Shown here: positions 18,863-29,307 of the stretch, piece after piece
Position numbering within the stretch: the first letter of the stretch is position 1
Layout of the letters: each line of letters starts with the position of its first letter
Source of the DNA: Antarctobacter albus
GTDB taxonomy: Bacteria; Pseudomonadota; Alphaproteobacteria; Rhodobacterales; Rhodobacteraceae
Assembly (NCBI RefSeq): GCF_900101505.1
Contig: NZ_FMZI01000001.1
Location: 62,001-126,000 of the forward strand
Direction: 5' to 3'
Length of the DNA stretch: 64,000 nt
Notes under the pieces: generated by a model
Told to the model about the DNA's origin: nothing
The model's database searches: none
What the model saw: the letters and a program-made list of their open reading frames with translations, nothing else
Made by a program: the position numbers and the translations under genes

Positions 18863-18961
18863 GATGGAGCAGGGCGGCACGCATATCATTGCGACAATGT
18901 GATCGGGGTATCCGGGCGAAAACGATTGGCCCGGAAGGGCGGCGCAACTATAACCCGAGAC

Positions 18962-20929
18962 ATGATTACAGAACTCGGACACTTCGCCCTGATCCTGGCC
19001 TTCCTGGTCTCGCTGGTTCAGATGGTCATGCCCCTGGTGGGCGCGCACAAGCGGTGGCCCGGGTGGATGGCCGTTGCAGAACCGGCGGCGACGCTGCAAT
19101 TTCTGCTTGTCGCAAGCAGTTTCGCAGCGCTGACCTATGCCTTTGTCGTCTCCGACTTCTCGTTGAAGCTGGTCTATGAGAACAGCCACTCCGCCAAACC
19201 GATGATCTACAAGATCTCGGGCGTCTGGGGGAACCACGAGGGGTCCATGTTGCTCTGGGTACTGATCCTGGCGCTCTTCGGGGCCTGCGCGGCCTGGTTC
19301 GGCACCAATATCCCACCGACTTTGCGCGCCCGCGTGCTGGCAGTGCAAAGCTCGGTCTCGGCGGCGTTCTATGCCTTCATCATCTTCACCTCGAACCCGT
19401 TCACGCGTCTCAGCATTCCGCCGATCGACGGCACGGACCTGAACCCGTTGCTGCAGGACCCGGGGCTGGCGTTTCACCCGCCGTTTCTCTACCTGGGGTA
19501 CGTCGGGCTGAGCATCTGTTTCAGCTTTGCGGTCGCCGCCTTGATCGAGGGACGGGTGGACGCGGCCTGGGGACGCTGGGTGCGCCCCTGGACTCTGGCG
19601 GCCTGGATCTTCCTGACCATCGGCATCGCGCTGGGGTCGTGGTGGGCCTATTACGAACTGGGCTGGGGTGGCTTCTGGTTCTGGGACCCGGTCGAGAATG
19701 CCAGCTTTATGCCCTGGCTCTTTGCCGCAGCGCTGCTGCATTCCGCCATCGTCGTGGAAAAGCGCGAGTCGCTTAAAAGCTGGACCATCCTGCTGGCAAT
19801 CCTGGCTTTCGGTTTCTCGCTGATTGGCACCTTCATCGTGCGGTCCGGCCTGCTGACCTCGGTCCACGCCTTCGCCAATGACCCGGTGCGTGGCAAGTTT
19901 ATCCTCTATATCCTGCTGTTCTTTACCGGCGGTGCGCTGACGTTGTTCGCGGCGCGGTCGAACGTGATGGAATCCAAGGGCGTCTTCGGCGTTGTCAGCC
20001 GTGAAAGCGCCCTGGTGGTGAACAACATTCTTTTGGCGGTTTCCAGCTTTGTCGTCTTCGTCGGCACCATGTGGCCCTTCGTGGCCGAAATGTTGTTCGA
20101 CCGGAAGCTGTCGGTAGGTGCGCCCTTCTTCAACATGGCCTTCACACCCTTCATGGTGGTGCTTGGGCTGATCCTGCCAGTGGGCGCGATGATCAGCTGG
20201 AAACGGGGCAAGCTGGATCGCGTGCTGCGGTCTCTGACACCTGCCTTCGGTCTTGCCATCGCGTTGATGGGGCTGGTCTGGGCGATGCAGACCGGACGCA
20301 GCCTGATGGGACCGATTGGCGTTTTCCTGGGCACCTGGATCGTTGCCGGGGCCGTCACCGACCTGATCGGGCGCACCGGCCAGTCGCGGGATTTCTCGCG
20401 CCTGCTGCGGTTGCCGCGCGCGGAATGGGGCAAGGCTGTCGCCCATGCGGGCCTTGGGATCACCATGTTGGGGATCGCCGGGCTTCTGGCCTGGCAAGAG
20501 GAAGACATCCGTGTCGCCCATATCGACGAACCCTGGACCGTTGGGGATTTCGAATTCACCCTGCTGAGCGTCAACAGGGTTCAGGGGCCGAACTACAACT
20601 CCACGATGGGGGAGGTCAGGGTGACGACCGATGGGCGTGAGATCGCCGTGCTGAACCCGGAGAAACGTGTTTACCCGGTGGCCCAGATGCCCACGACCGA
20701 GGCAGCCATCGACTACCGCGTGATGCGGGACGTCTACGTCGTGATTGGCGATCCGCAGGACAATGGCGGATGGGTCATGCGGATCTATATCAAGCCGCTG
20801 GCCAACTGGATCTGGGCCGGGGCGATCATCATGGCCCTGGGCGGCTGCCTCAGCCTGTCCGACCGGCGTTACCGGATTGCCGCCGGAGCGCGGAAATCGG
20901 CACCGGCACAGGGGGTGCCCGCGGAATGA
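18962..20929 (+). CDS. ccmF: Cytochrome c heme lyase subunit CcmF
   Basis: A 655-residue polytopic inner-membrane protein of the System I cytochrome c maturation pathway. The tryptophan-rich heme-handling segment WGGFWFWDPVENASFMPW lies near 236-253, with HE-type and SH histidines flanking it. About 14-15 membrane helices are predicted. With CcmH it delivers heme from CcmE to apocytochrome CxxCH motifs in the periplasm. The start at ATG 18962 (MITELGHF) matches the family; an upstream in-frame ATG at 18899 would add a non-conserved charged stretch. It overlaps ccmH by 4 bp. The pathway has clients in this window, the two cytochromes c at 54-55 kb. Confidence 0.95.
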   Translation: MITELGHFALILAFLVSLVQMVMPLVGAHKRWPGWMAVAEPAATLQFLLVASSFAALTYAFVVSDFSLKLVYENSHSAKPMIYKISGVWGNHEGSMLLWVLILALFGACAAWFGTNIPPTLRARVLAVQSSVSAAFYAFIIFTSNPFTRLSIPPIDGTDLNPLLQDPGLAFHPPFLYLGYVGLSICFSFAVAALIEGRVDAAWGRWVRPWTLAAWIFLTIGIALGSWWAYYELGWGGFWFWDPVENASFMPWLFAAALLHSAIVVEKRESLKSWTILLAILAFGFSLIGTFIVRSGLLTSVHAFANDPVRGKFILYILLFFTGGALTLFAARSNVMESKGVFGVVSRESALVVNNILLAVSSFVVFVGTMWPFVAEMLFDRKLSVGAPFFNMAFTPFMVVLGLILPVGAMISWKRGKLDRVLRSLTPAFGLAIALMGLVWAMQTGRSLMGPIGVFLGTWIVAGAVTDLIGRTGQSRDFSRLLRLPRAEWGKAVAHAGLGITMLGIAGLLAWQEEDIRVAHIDEPWTVGDFEFTLLSVNRVQGPNYNSTMGEVRVTTDGREIAVLNPEKRVYPVAQMPTTEAAIDYRVMRDVYVVIGDPQDNGGWVMRIYIKPLANWIWAGAIIMALGGCLSLSDRRYRIAAGARKSAPAQGVPAE

Positions 20930-21423
20930 TGGGGAACACCGGGCGGCGGGGCCGGGCCCCGTCCTACATTCTTGGCCTGTTGTTCGCCCTCGTGGCCAAC
21001 GTGGCGCTGGCGGTTCAGCCGGACGAGATGCTGGACGATCCGGCGCTGGAGGCCCGGGCGCGAGATATTTCCGCCGGGCTACGCTGCCTCGTCTGCCAGA
21101 ATGAAAGCATCGACGAAAGCAACGCCTCGCTGGCGCGTGACCTGCGCATCCTGGTGCGTGAGCGGATTATGGCGGGCGACACCAACGAGGAAGTGGTGGC
21201 GTTCATCGTAGATCGCTACGGCGAGTTTGTCCTGCTGAAACCCACGACAGGAGGCTGGAACTGGCTGCTCTGGGCCTCGGGGCCGGGGCTGTTCCTGCTG
21301 GCGCTGGTCGTGGGTATGGCCTATGTGCGCCGCCGCTCGCTGGCGGCCGGGACAGGGGATGAGGGGCTGTCTCCGGAAGAGCAGAAGCGCCTGGACGAAT
21401 TGCTGAAGGGCGAGGAGGGCTGA
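20926..21423 (+). CDS. ccmH: Cytochrome c maturation protein CcmH (CcmL/Ccl2)
   Basis: A 165-residue periplasmic thiol-redox protein anchored in the inner membrane. It has an N-terminal signal or anchor segment (about 12-30), the LRCLVCQ active-site motif with C54 and C57, and a C-terminal transmembrane helix (about 108-130). It reduces apocytochrome c cysteines before heme attachment. It is translationally coupled to ccmF through an ATG-TGA overlap. This is the short form without the TPR domain (CcmI is not encoded next to it). Confidence 0.94.
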   Translation: MMGNTGRRGRAPSYILGLLFALVANVALAVQPDEMLDDPALEARARDISAGLRCLVCQNESIDESNASLARDLRILVRERIMAGDTNEEVVAFIVDRYGEFVLLKPTTGGWNWLLWASGPGLFLLALVVGMAYVRRRSLAAGTGDEGLSPEEQKRLDELLKGEEG

Positions 21424-21438
21424 GGCCCCCGGGCGTCG

Positions 21439-21828
21439 TCAGGCTGGCGCGCCCATCTGTTTTGCCACGAACCACTGTGTCCCACAGGGGGTGCGAAACC
21501 CGCCGCGACGGTCGCCGTCGCCCTTGTCCAGCATTGGTTGGATTTCTTCCGCCCCCAGTTCCAGCGCCTTTGCATGCGCCGCATCCGGATCGGGCAAATA
21601 GAGATGCACGACCGTTCCGGCGGCGCCTTCTGCCCCGCCCATCATCAGCACGGAATCCCCGATGCGGCACTCTGCGTGCAGGATCCTGTCACCATCGTGA
21701 AAGACCCGCAGCCGGGTGGCGCCAAAGACGGTCTCGCAGAACTGCAGGACCGCCTCGGGATCGGAAACGACGAGATAGGGCGAAAGATCTGTATAGCCGT
21801 CCGGTTTGTAGCTCATGGACGCAAGCAT
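21439..21828 (-). CDS. VOC-superfamily (PhnB/glyoxalase-like) protein
   Basis: A 129-residue protein of the vicinal oxygen chelate fold, with the opening YLVVSDPEAVLQFCETVFGA and the C-terminal FRTPCGTQWFVAKQ typical of PhnB-like glyoxalase/bleomycin-resistance relatives. Residues for a metal site are partial (H and E in HAECRIGD, E in the second half unclear), so catalytic activity is uncertain. An internal ATG at 21816 (MSYKPDG) is an equally good start. It converges on ccmH with 15 bp between. Confidence 0.78.
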   Translation of the reverse strand: MLASMSYKPDGYTDLSPYLVVSDPEAVLQFCETVFGATRLRVFHDGDRILHAECRIGDSVLMMGGAEGAAGTVVHLYLPDPDAAHAKALELGAEEIQPMLDKGDGDRRGGFRTPCGTQWFVAKQMGAPA

Positions 21829-22036
21829 GACAGGCGGGGGCTGCCAGGGTCAACGGCGATGGACCGGACCCCGGCTTTCTGCTAAGCGGTTTTCACGGGT
21901 CCGCAGTTCACCCAGGCGCCGCCTTTCGCTAAACCTGCGACAGCATGATCCCGTGGATTGCCTTCGCGATACCCCTGGACAAGGGCGGCCCTCCTTTCCC
22001 CGATATGGGGACGCGGTATCGGTGACGGAGGACATC

Positions 22037-22540
22037 ATGTCTCGTGATCCCATTGCCCTGACCATTCCCGATCTCTCGGCCTTTGCCAAGTCCCTGCGCG
22101 CAGGGTTGGACAACCCGCCCTCGCACCTCGAGATGCTGGGGCTGATTGCCCGCGCTGCGGGCTATCGCAACTACCAGCACATGCGCGCGCGGCTGGGCGA
22201 CAGCCCGGCAGAGCCTCTGGACGACCGCGCGGTTGCCCGCGCCGCCCGGTTCTTTGACGATGCGGCCCGGTTCACGGACTGGCCAGGGCGCACATCCGTA
22301 CAGGGCCTCTGCCTCTGGGTGGTCTGGGCGCAGCTACCGCCGGACACCAGCTGGACGGAACGTGAGATCAGTGCCCGGATCGACAGGCTTTGCGTCTTTC
22401 GCGATGCGGCCCAGATCCGCCGGGCGATGATCGAACACGGGCTTTTGCGGCGCGAGCGGGACGGCAGTGCCTATGTCCGGCTGGAACGGCGTCCCAGCGC
22501 CGAGGCGCGTGCCCTGATCGCCCGCGTGTTGCGCCCGTGA
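22037..22540 (+). CDS. DUF2087-type protein
   Basis: A 167-residue protein. An N-terminal helical region (about 8-55, DLSAFAKSLRAGL then HLEMLGLIARAAGYRNYQHMRA) resembles a small DNA-binding or toxin-type helical module. The C-terminal part (about 70-155, FDDAARFTDWPGRTSVQGL ... MIEHGLLRRERDGSAYVR) resembles DUF2087, which has a winged-helix-like fold and is often linked to transcription regulators. GGAGGA precedes the ATG by 4 nt. The function is unknown. Confidence 0.65.
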   Translation: MSRDPIALTIPDLSAFAKSLRAGLDNPPSHLEMLGLIARAAGYRNYQHMRARLGDSPAEPLDDRAVARAARFFDDAARFTDWPGRTSVQGLCLWVVWAQLPPDTSWTEREISARIDRLCVFRDAAQIRRAMIEHGLLRRERDGSAYVRLERRPSAEARALIARVLRP

Positions 22541-22610
22541 CGCGGCGTTTGGCTTTGCCATTCCCCCGGCTGCGATGTTTGATGCCGCCAAGGTTACAGG
22601 GAGCACACCC

Positions 22611-23387
22611 ATGCAATATGACATGATCACCTACGCAGTGGCCGAGGACATCGCCACCGTGACGCTGAACCGGCCAGACGTGATGAACGCACTGAACACC
22701 CAGATGCGGGCCGAGATTACCGATGCGGTCGAGCGTGGCGGGCGCGAGGCGCGGGTTGTCGTGCTGACGGGCACCGGCCGGTCGTTCTGTTCGGGGCAGG
22801 ACCTGGGCGATGGCGGCAATGCCGCCAACCTGGATCTGGAGCGGACCCTGCGTGACGAATACGTACCGATGCTGCGGGCGATCTATGACTGCCCGGTGCC
22901 GACCATCAGCGCGGTGAACGGCGCGGCGGCGGGGGCGGGCGCCAACCTTGCGCTCTCGGCTGACGTGGTGATCGCGGCGGAATCGGCGTTCTTCCTGCAG
23001 GCTTTCACCCGGATCGGGCTGATCCCGGATGCGGGGGGCACGTGGTTGCTGCCGCGGCAGATGGGGCTGGCCAAGGCAATGGGCGCGGCGCTGTTCGCCG
23101 AAAAGATCACGGCGGCGCAGGCGGATGCCTGGGGCATGATCTGGGAAGCAGTGGCCGACGACGTCTTTGGCGCCCATGTCGCGGCGCGCGCGCGGCACCT
23201 GGCGCAGGGGCCGACGGCGGCCTATGCGCGTGTGAAACAGGCCCTGCGCGCCTCGTACGACAACGACCTGGAGGCACAACTGGGTGTCGAGTCGAAACTG
23301 CAGGGGGAATGCGGCAAGACGCGGGACTTCAAGGAGGGGGTCGTGGCCTTTCACGAAAAGCGCCCGGCGGTTTACGAGGGGCGGTGA
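22611..23387 (+). CDS. Enoyl-CoA hydratase/isomerase family protein, PaaG-like
   Basis: A 258-residue crotonase-fold enzyme. The oxyanion-hole segments are SGQDLG (61-66) and NGAAAGAGANLALSADV (103-119). In place of the second catalytic Glu of true hydratases it has D140 in GLIPDAGGTW, the pattern of PaaG-type isomerases of phenylacetyl-CoA degradation. No other paa genes are nearby, so a role in phenylacetate degradation is only a suggestion. Start 22611 is supported by AGGGAG 7 nt upstream. Confidence 0.85.
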   Translation: MQYDMITYAVAEDIATVTLNRPDVMNALNTQMRAEITDAVERGGREARVVVLTGTGRSFCSGQDLGDGGNAANLDLERTLRDEYVPMLRAIYDCPVPTISAVNGAAAGAGANLALSADVVIAAESAFFLQAFTRIGLIPDAGGTWLLPRQMGLAKAMGAALFAEKITAAQADAWGMIWEAVADDVFGAHVAARARHLAQGPTAAYARVKQALRASYDNDLEAQLGVESKLQGECGKTRDFKEGVVAFHEKRPAVYEGR

Positions 23388-23468
23388 GGCCTGCAGGGGG
23401 CTCTGCCCCCGCCTTCGGCTCCCCCGGAGGTATTTTTCGGCCCAAAGAAACAGCGAGGGGGCCAATGG

Positions 23469-23499
23469 AAAAGGCCCGGGCGGTGTGCCCGGGCCTTTT
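23469..23499. terminator. Strong bidirectional terminator between the enoyl-CoA hydratase gene and gltA
   Basis: Perfect 13-bp inverted repeat AAAAGGCCCGGGC / GCCCGGGCCTTTT around loop GGTGT. It gives a U-run in both directions and lies between convergent genes, 82 bp after one stop and 21 bp after the other. Confidence 0.93.
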
Positions 23500-23519
23500 C
23501 ATTTTGATCTGTCCCGCCT

Positions 23520-24815
<1,296 letters not shown>

Positions 24816-24894
24816 GCTTGTCATCCCTCTTATATCGTGAAGCGGGGCCGTGAGACGGCCCTGCCGGTTGAAGTCACATGGCCGGTCCGGGGCT

Positions 24895-26310
24895 TCAGCC
24901 CTCTTGTTCGGCCGCGGCCCGGGCCAGGCGCGAAAGGCTTTCGTCGCGGCCCAGGACGAGCATCATGTCGAAGACCGAAGGCGTCACGGCGCGTCCGGCA
25001 AGAGCGGCCCGCAGCGGGCCGGCCAGCTTGCCGAACTTGGTCCCCTGATCCTCGGCGAAACGGTTCAGAACCGCCTCCAGTTCGTCTCGGGACCAGCTAG
25101 CATCTTGCAGGTGCGGCGTCAACGAGGCCAGTATACCACGGGATACCGTGTCAAGGTTCTTCGATGCCTTCTCATCCGGCTGAATTGGCGTATCCGTCAA
25201 AACAAAATGCGCCTTTTCAAGTAGTTCCGGCAGTGTCTTGGCCCGGTCCTTGAGGCAATACATCGCACGAAGCAATCCGTCACGCTGCGTCGCGGTCAGG
25301 GCGGATTCGCCTATGGCTGCAAGAAACGCCTCGATTTCTTGCAGCAGTGCAGCATCGTCGCTGATCGCGATGTGCTGGCCGCAGAGGTTTTCCAGTTTCT
25401 TGAGATCGAACCGGGCCGGCGACTTGCCGATCCCGTCCAAGCCGAACCACTCCTGCGCCTGCGCATCGGTAAAGAATTCGTCGTCGCCGTGGCTCCATCC
25501 CAGCCGCGCCAGGTAGTTGCGCATGCCCGCCGCCGGGTAGCCCATCTTCTGGTATTCGTCGGCGCCAAGCGCGCCATGACGTTTAGACAGTTTCTTGCCG
25601 TCCGGTCCGTGGATCAGGGGGATATGCGCGTAGACCGGCAGCGGCCAGCCCATCGCGGCATAGATGCCCATCTGCCGCGCGGCGTTGTTGAGGTGGTCGT
25701 CGCCCCGGATCACATGGGTCACGCCCATGTCGAAATCGTCGACCACGACGGCCAGCATGTAGACCGGCGTCCCGTCCGAGCGCAGCAGCACCATATCATC
25801 CAGCTGGTCGTTGCGGATGGTGACGCGTCCCTGAACCTGGTCCTCGATAACCGTCTCGCCGTCCTGCGGTGTTTTCAGGCGGACAACATGGGGGGCGTCC
25901 GGATGCGTGGCGGGATCGGCATCGCGCCAGGGGCTCTGGAACAGCGTCGAGCGCCCTTCGGCCCGGGCCGCTTCGCGGAAGGCCTCGATTTCTTCCTGCG
26001 TAGAGAAACACTTGTAGGCCGCGCCCTTGGCGAGCAGCTGATGGGCAACCTCGGCATGGCGGGGGGCGCGTTCGAACTGGCTTACGACCTCGCCGTCATG
26101 GTCCAGTCCCAGCCAGTCCAGCCCGCGCAGGATTGCCTCTGTCGCTTCGGGGGTCGAGCGCGCGCGATCCGTGTCCTCGATCCGCAACAGGAACTTGCCG
26201 CCACGGCCCCGGGCATAGAGCGAGTTGAACAGCGCGGTGCGGGCGCCGCCGATGTGCAGGAAACCGGTGGGCGAGGGGGCAAAGCGGGTGACGACCTGGG
26301 CGTCGGACAT
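24895..26310 (-). CDS. gltX: Glutamyl-tRNA synthetase
   Basis: A 471-residue class I aminoacyl-tRNA synthetase. The HIGH-type motif appears as H19-I-G-G22 in [13 protein letters not shown], and the KMSKS-type motif as KKLSKRHG at 239-246. ATG 26310 was chosen because AAAAGG is 9 nt upstream; an ATG 18 bp earlier lacks a ribosome site. Alphaproteobacteria often carry two GltX paralogues, one of which may be non-discriminating, and the sequence here does not settle which this is. It is divergent from comEC. Confidence 0.95.
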   Translation of the reverse strand: MSDAQVVTRFAPSPTGFLHIGGARTALFNSLYARGRGGKFLLRIEDTDRARSTPEATEAILRGLDWLGLDHDGEVVSQFERAPRHAEVAHQLLAKGAAYKCFSTQEEIEAFREAARAEGRSTLFQSPWRDADPATHPDAPHVVRLKTPQDGETVIEDQVQGRVTIRNDQLDDMVLLRSDGTPVYMLAVVVDDFDMGVTHVIRGDDHLNNAARQMGIYAAMGWPLPVYAHIPLIHGPDGKKLSKRHGALGADEYQKMGYPAAGMRNYLARLGWSHGDDEFFTDAQAQEWFGLDGIGKSPARFDLKKLENLCGQHIAISDDAALLQEIEAFLAAIGESALTATQRDGLLRAMYCLKDRAKTLPELLEKAHFVLTDTPIQPDEKASKNLDTVSRGILASLTPHLQDASWSRDELEAVLNRFAEDQGTKFGKLAGPLRAALAGRAVTPSVFDMMLVLGRDESLSRLARAAAEQEG

Positions 26311-26315
26311 CTTGG

Positions 26316-26330
26316 TTAACCTTTTCATAA
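26316..26330. promoter_or_regulatory. CtrA-like site upstream of comEC
   Basis: TTAA-N7-ATAA (TTAACCTTTTCATAA), one mismatch to the CtrA consensus TTAA-N7-TTAA, 56 bp before the comEC start in the comEC/gltX divergent region. Competence-type genes are CtrA-dependent in Rhodobacter capsulatus. The match is short, so this is a hypothesis. Confidence 0.3.
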
Positions 26331-26386
26331 CGGCATCGGGGCTAGGCTTTGCCGTTCCTTAACGAGCCGCCCAACGGGGGGCAAGC

Positions 26387-28462
26387 ATGGGTCAGGTCCT
26401 GACGTGGCTGGCCGCCCTCCTCCTGGGGCAACGCGGCCATCTATTTCCCTGGGCGCCGGTTTGCCTGGCAACCGGCATCGGGGTCTATTTCGCGCTCCGC
26501 GCCGAGCCTTCGGCGGCGGTGCTCTGGGCCTGTGGCGGGCTTGGCTGTCTTGCCCTGGTCCAGCATCGCGCCGGACCGCTTTGGGGGCCGCTCCTGGGCG
26601 CGGTTGCGCTGGCGGCGGCCGGGTTCGCTCTGGCGGGTGTCCGGGCGCAGCAGGTGGCCGGGCCGGTGCTGGATTTCCGGTACTACGGCGCGATCGAGGG
26701 ACGCGTGATCCAGATCGACCGCTCTGCCTCGGACGCGCTGCGGCTGACGCTGGACCGGGTGGTGCTGGAACGCATGGACCCGGACGAGACCCCACACCGG
26801 GTGCGGGTCTCCTTGCACGGGACACAGGGCTATCTCGATCCGCGTCCGGGCCAGGTGGTGATCCTGACCGGGCACCTGTCGCCCCCCGGCGGCGCGGTCG
26901 AACCCGGCGGGTTCGATTTCCGCCGCCACGCCTGGTTCCTGCGGTTGGGGGCCGTGGGCTATACGCGCTCGCCGGTCTTGCTACTGGAAGAGGCGGGCGA
27001 GGGCCTGCCGGTGGCGCGGATGCGGCTGTGGTTGTCAGCACGGGTCCAGGCGGCCCTGCCGGGAGAACGGGGCGCCTTTGCCGCCGCGATCATGACCGGG
27101 GACCGTTCCGGCATGGGGCAGGATACGTTGCAGGCCTTGCGGGACAGCAACCTGGCGCATTTGCTGGCCATCTCGGGCCTGCACATGGGACTGTTGGCGG
27201 GTTTCGTGTTCGCGGCCCTGCGGCTGGCCCTGATTCTGCCGCGTCACGCGCGCCATCACTGGCCCGGCAAGAAGCTGGCGGCCCTAGGTGCGTTGCTGGC
27301 CGCCGCGGGTTACCTTGCACTTTCGGGTGGCAACGTGGCGACGGAACGGGCCTTCATCATGGTGGCGGCGGCGCTCTGCGCGCTTATGCTGGACCGCCGG
27401 GCATTGAGCTTGCGCAGCGTGGCCATTGCGGCGCTGGTGGTCCTTGTGATGCGGCCCGAGGCGCTGCTGGGGCCGGGGTTCCAGATGTCCTTTGCCGCCA
27501 CGACCGCGCTGGTCGCGGTCTTTGAACAGTTCAGCCTGCTCCAGCGCGACCGCAATTGGCCACGCTGGATCGCGCCGATCCTGTCGGTCGTGGTGTCCTC
27601 GGCCGTGGCAGGGGCTGCGACGGCCCCGGTGGGTATGGCACATTTCAACCAGGTGGCACATTATGGGCTGTTGGCGAACCTGGTGGCCGTGCCGGTCATG
27701 GGGGTCTGGGTGGTGCCGCTGGCGGTGCTGGCGGCGCTGCTGATGCCCCTGGGGCTGGATTGGATCGCTTTGGAACTTATGGCGCTGGGACTGGGCTGGA
27801 TCCTGGGCGTTGCGCATACGGTGGCGGGTTGGGAAGGCTCTGTCGGACATGTCGTGGCACCCGGTTCCTGGGTGCTGCCGCTGATTGCCCTTGGCGGGCT
27901 GCTCTTGTGCCTTTGGCGCGGCCGTGGGCGGCTGGCCGGGTTGGCGCCACTGGGCCTGGCGGTGGTGCTTTGGGTGGGAACCGACAGGCCCGGGGTGCTG
28001 ATCTCGGACAGTGGCACGCTGGTGGGGATCATGCTGCCGGAGGGGCGGGCGCTGTCGCGCGACCGCGGTTCCGGATTCGTGGCGGGGGTCTGGCTGGAAA
28101 ACGACGGGCTGGGTCATGTGCAGCCCGAGGCGGCGGCGCTCTGGCCCGTGCCGGTCGAGGGTCGCGTGGCGCGGGCCGCTATCGGGGATCTCGAGATCCT
28201 GCACCTGCAGGGCAAGCGCGCCGCGCGCAGCGTCACCAGCTGCCATTCGGGTCAGATCGTGGTGTCCAGCGTGGCGCTGAGCCTGCCGGGCGGCTGCGAG
28301 GTCTTCGACCCGCCGCGCCTCGAAGAGAGCGGATCCGTCGCGGTCTGGCTGAGGGGCGGTGTGCAGGTGGTGACGGACCGTGACCTTTCAGGCCACAGGC
28401 TCTGGCACGGTGGCGCGCCGGAACCGGTACGGTTGGCGCGCTCTGCGGTTGCGGATCAGTAG
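26387..28462 (+). CDS. comEC: ComEC/Rec2-family DNA uptake channel lacking the C-terminal nuclease-like domain
   Basis: A 691-residue polytopic membrane protein. The N-terminal DUF4131-like region covers about 30-190. The Competence domain (about 220-490) includes [20 protein letters not shown] and [19 protein letters not shown]. The C-terminal part (500-690) is soluble and shows none of the HxHxDH motifs of the metallo-beta-lactamase domain found in many ComEC proteins. ComEC carries single-stranded DNA across the inner membrane and is needed by GTA recipients in Rhodobacter. Its end overlaps the convergent lexA gene by 7 bp. Confidence 0.9.
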   Translation: MGQVLTWLAALLLGQRGHLFPWAPVCLATGIGVYFALRAEPSAAVLWACGGLGCLALVQHRAGPLWGPLLGAVALAAAGFALAGVRAQQVAGPVLDFRYYGAIEGRVIQIDRSASDALRLTLDRVVLERMDPDETPHRVRVSLHGTQGYLDPRPGQVVILTGHLSPPGGAVEPGGFDFRRHAWFLRLGAVGYTRSPVLLLEEAGEGLPVARMRLWLSARVQAALPGERGAFAAAIMTGDRSGMGQDTLQALRDSNLAHLLAISGLHMGLLAGFVFAALRLALILPRHARHHWPGKKLAALGALLAAAGYLALSGGNVATERAFIMVAAALCALMLDRRALSLRSVAIAALVVLVMRPEALLGPGFQMSFAATTALVAVFEQFSLLQRDRNWPRWIAPILSVVVSSAVAGAATAPVGMAHFNQVAHYGLLANLVAVPVMGVWVVPLAVLAALLMPLGLDWIALELMALGLGWILGVAHTVAGWEGSVGHVVAPGSWVLPLIALGGLLLCLWRGRGRLAGLAPLGLAVVLWVGTDRPGVLISDSGTLVGIMLPEGRALSRDRGSGFVAGVWLENDGLGHVQPEAAALWPVPVEGRVARAAIGDLEILHLQGKRAARSVTSCHSGQIVVSSVALSLPGGCEVFDPPRLEESGSVAVWLRGGVQVVTDRDLSGHRLWHGGAPEPVRLARSAVADQ

Positions 28463-29151
28463 GTGCGGATCAGGCCGACAAGACGGCCCTGCACGGTGAC
28501 AGCCCCCTGCGGCAGCACGCGCGGTTCGTAGATCGGGTTCGCGGCCTCGAGGACGATCATGTCGCCCTTGCGGCGGAACCGTTTCAGCGTAGCCTCGTAG
28601 CCTTCGATCTGGGCCACGACGATGTCGCCGTCCGAGGCATCCGAGGTCTCGCGGATCACCACCACGTCACCGTCGTTGATACCTGCTTCGATCATCGAGT
28701 CGCCCTTGACCTCAAGCGCGTAGTGGCGGCCCTGGCCGTGCAGCATCTGCCCGGGGACAGAGACCCCCGGCGCGGGATCGTTGATCGCCTCGATCGGGCG
28801 ACCGGCGGCGATGCTGCCGACCAGCGGCAGCTCGGCCAGGGTCGCCGGTCCAAGGTCGAAGGCACCCGAGGGCCGGTTGTCGGGGCGGTCGCCCTCGATC
28901 ACCTTGGGTGAGAACCCGGCAGGTTGGCCGCCAAGGCTTTCGGGCAGTTTCACGATCTCGATTGCGCGCGCCCTGTGGGCGAGGCGGCGGATGAAGCCGC
29001 GCTCTTCCAGCGCGGTGATCAGTCGGTGAATGCCGGATTTCGATCGCAGGTTGAGCGCGTCTTTCATCTCGTCGAAACTGGGAGGGACACCATCACGTGT
29101 CATCCGCTTGTTGATGAAGTCGAGAAGGTCGAGTTGTTTCTTGGTCAGCAT
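28456..29151 (-). CDS. lexA: LexA repressor, SOS regulator
   Basis: A 231-residue LexA. The N-terminal winged helix (1-65) is followed by a linker and an S24 peptidase domain with self-cleavage site A116-G117 (SIAAG), nucleophile S152 (GDSM) and general base K190 (ATLKR). It represses DNA repair genes until RecA triggers its cleavage. ATG 29151 gives the standard MLTKKQ start. An SOS box of the alphaproteobacterial type lies 27 bp upstream, so the gene should be autoregulated. In R. capsulatus LexA also affects GTA production. Confidence 0.97.
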   Translation of the reverse strand: MLTKKQLDLLDFINKRMTRDGVPPSFDEMKDALNLRSKSGIHRLITALEERGFIRRLAHRARAIEIVKLPESLGGQPAGFSPKVIEGDRPDNRPSGAFDLGPATLAELPLVGSIAAGRPIEAINDPAPGVSVPGQMLHGQGRHYALEVKGDSMIEAGINDGDVVVIRETSDASDGDIVVAQIEGYEATLKRFRRKGDMIVLEAANPIYEPRVLPQGAVTVQGRLVGLIRTY

Positions 29152-29177
29152 GCTCAGCCCCACAATTGTTAACTTTT

Positions 29178-29192
29178 GTTCTATGGCTGTTC
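29178..29192. promoter_or_regulatory. Alphaproteobacterial SOS box upstream of lexA
   Basis: GTTCTATGGCTGTTC, an exact match to the direct-repeat consensus GTTC-N7-GTTC, 27 bp before the lexA start codon. This supports negative autoregulation by LexA. Confidence 0.9.
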
Positions 29193-29307
29193 ATGTTTTG
29201 TGTCAACGATCATGTGGATAAGCCCTGCGCCCTGTTGCGCATTGGCGTCAACCGGGCGCAGGGAATACCCTGTCCTTGATGGTCTGTGAGGCGCCGCGCG
29301 GAGGGCG

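Noticed and set aside
22611-23387. Phenylacetate degradation operon
   Set aside because: Only a single PaaG-like enzyme is present; none of the other paa genes is in the window.
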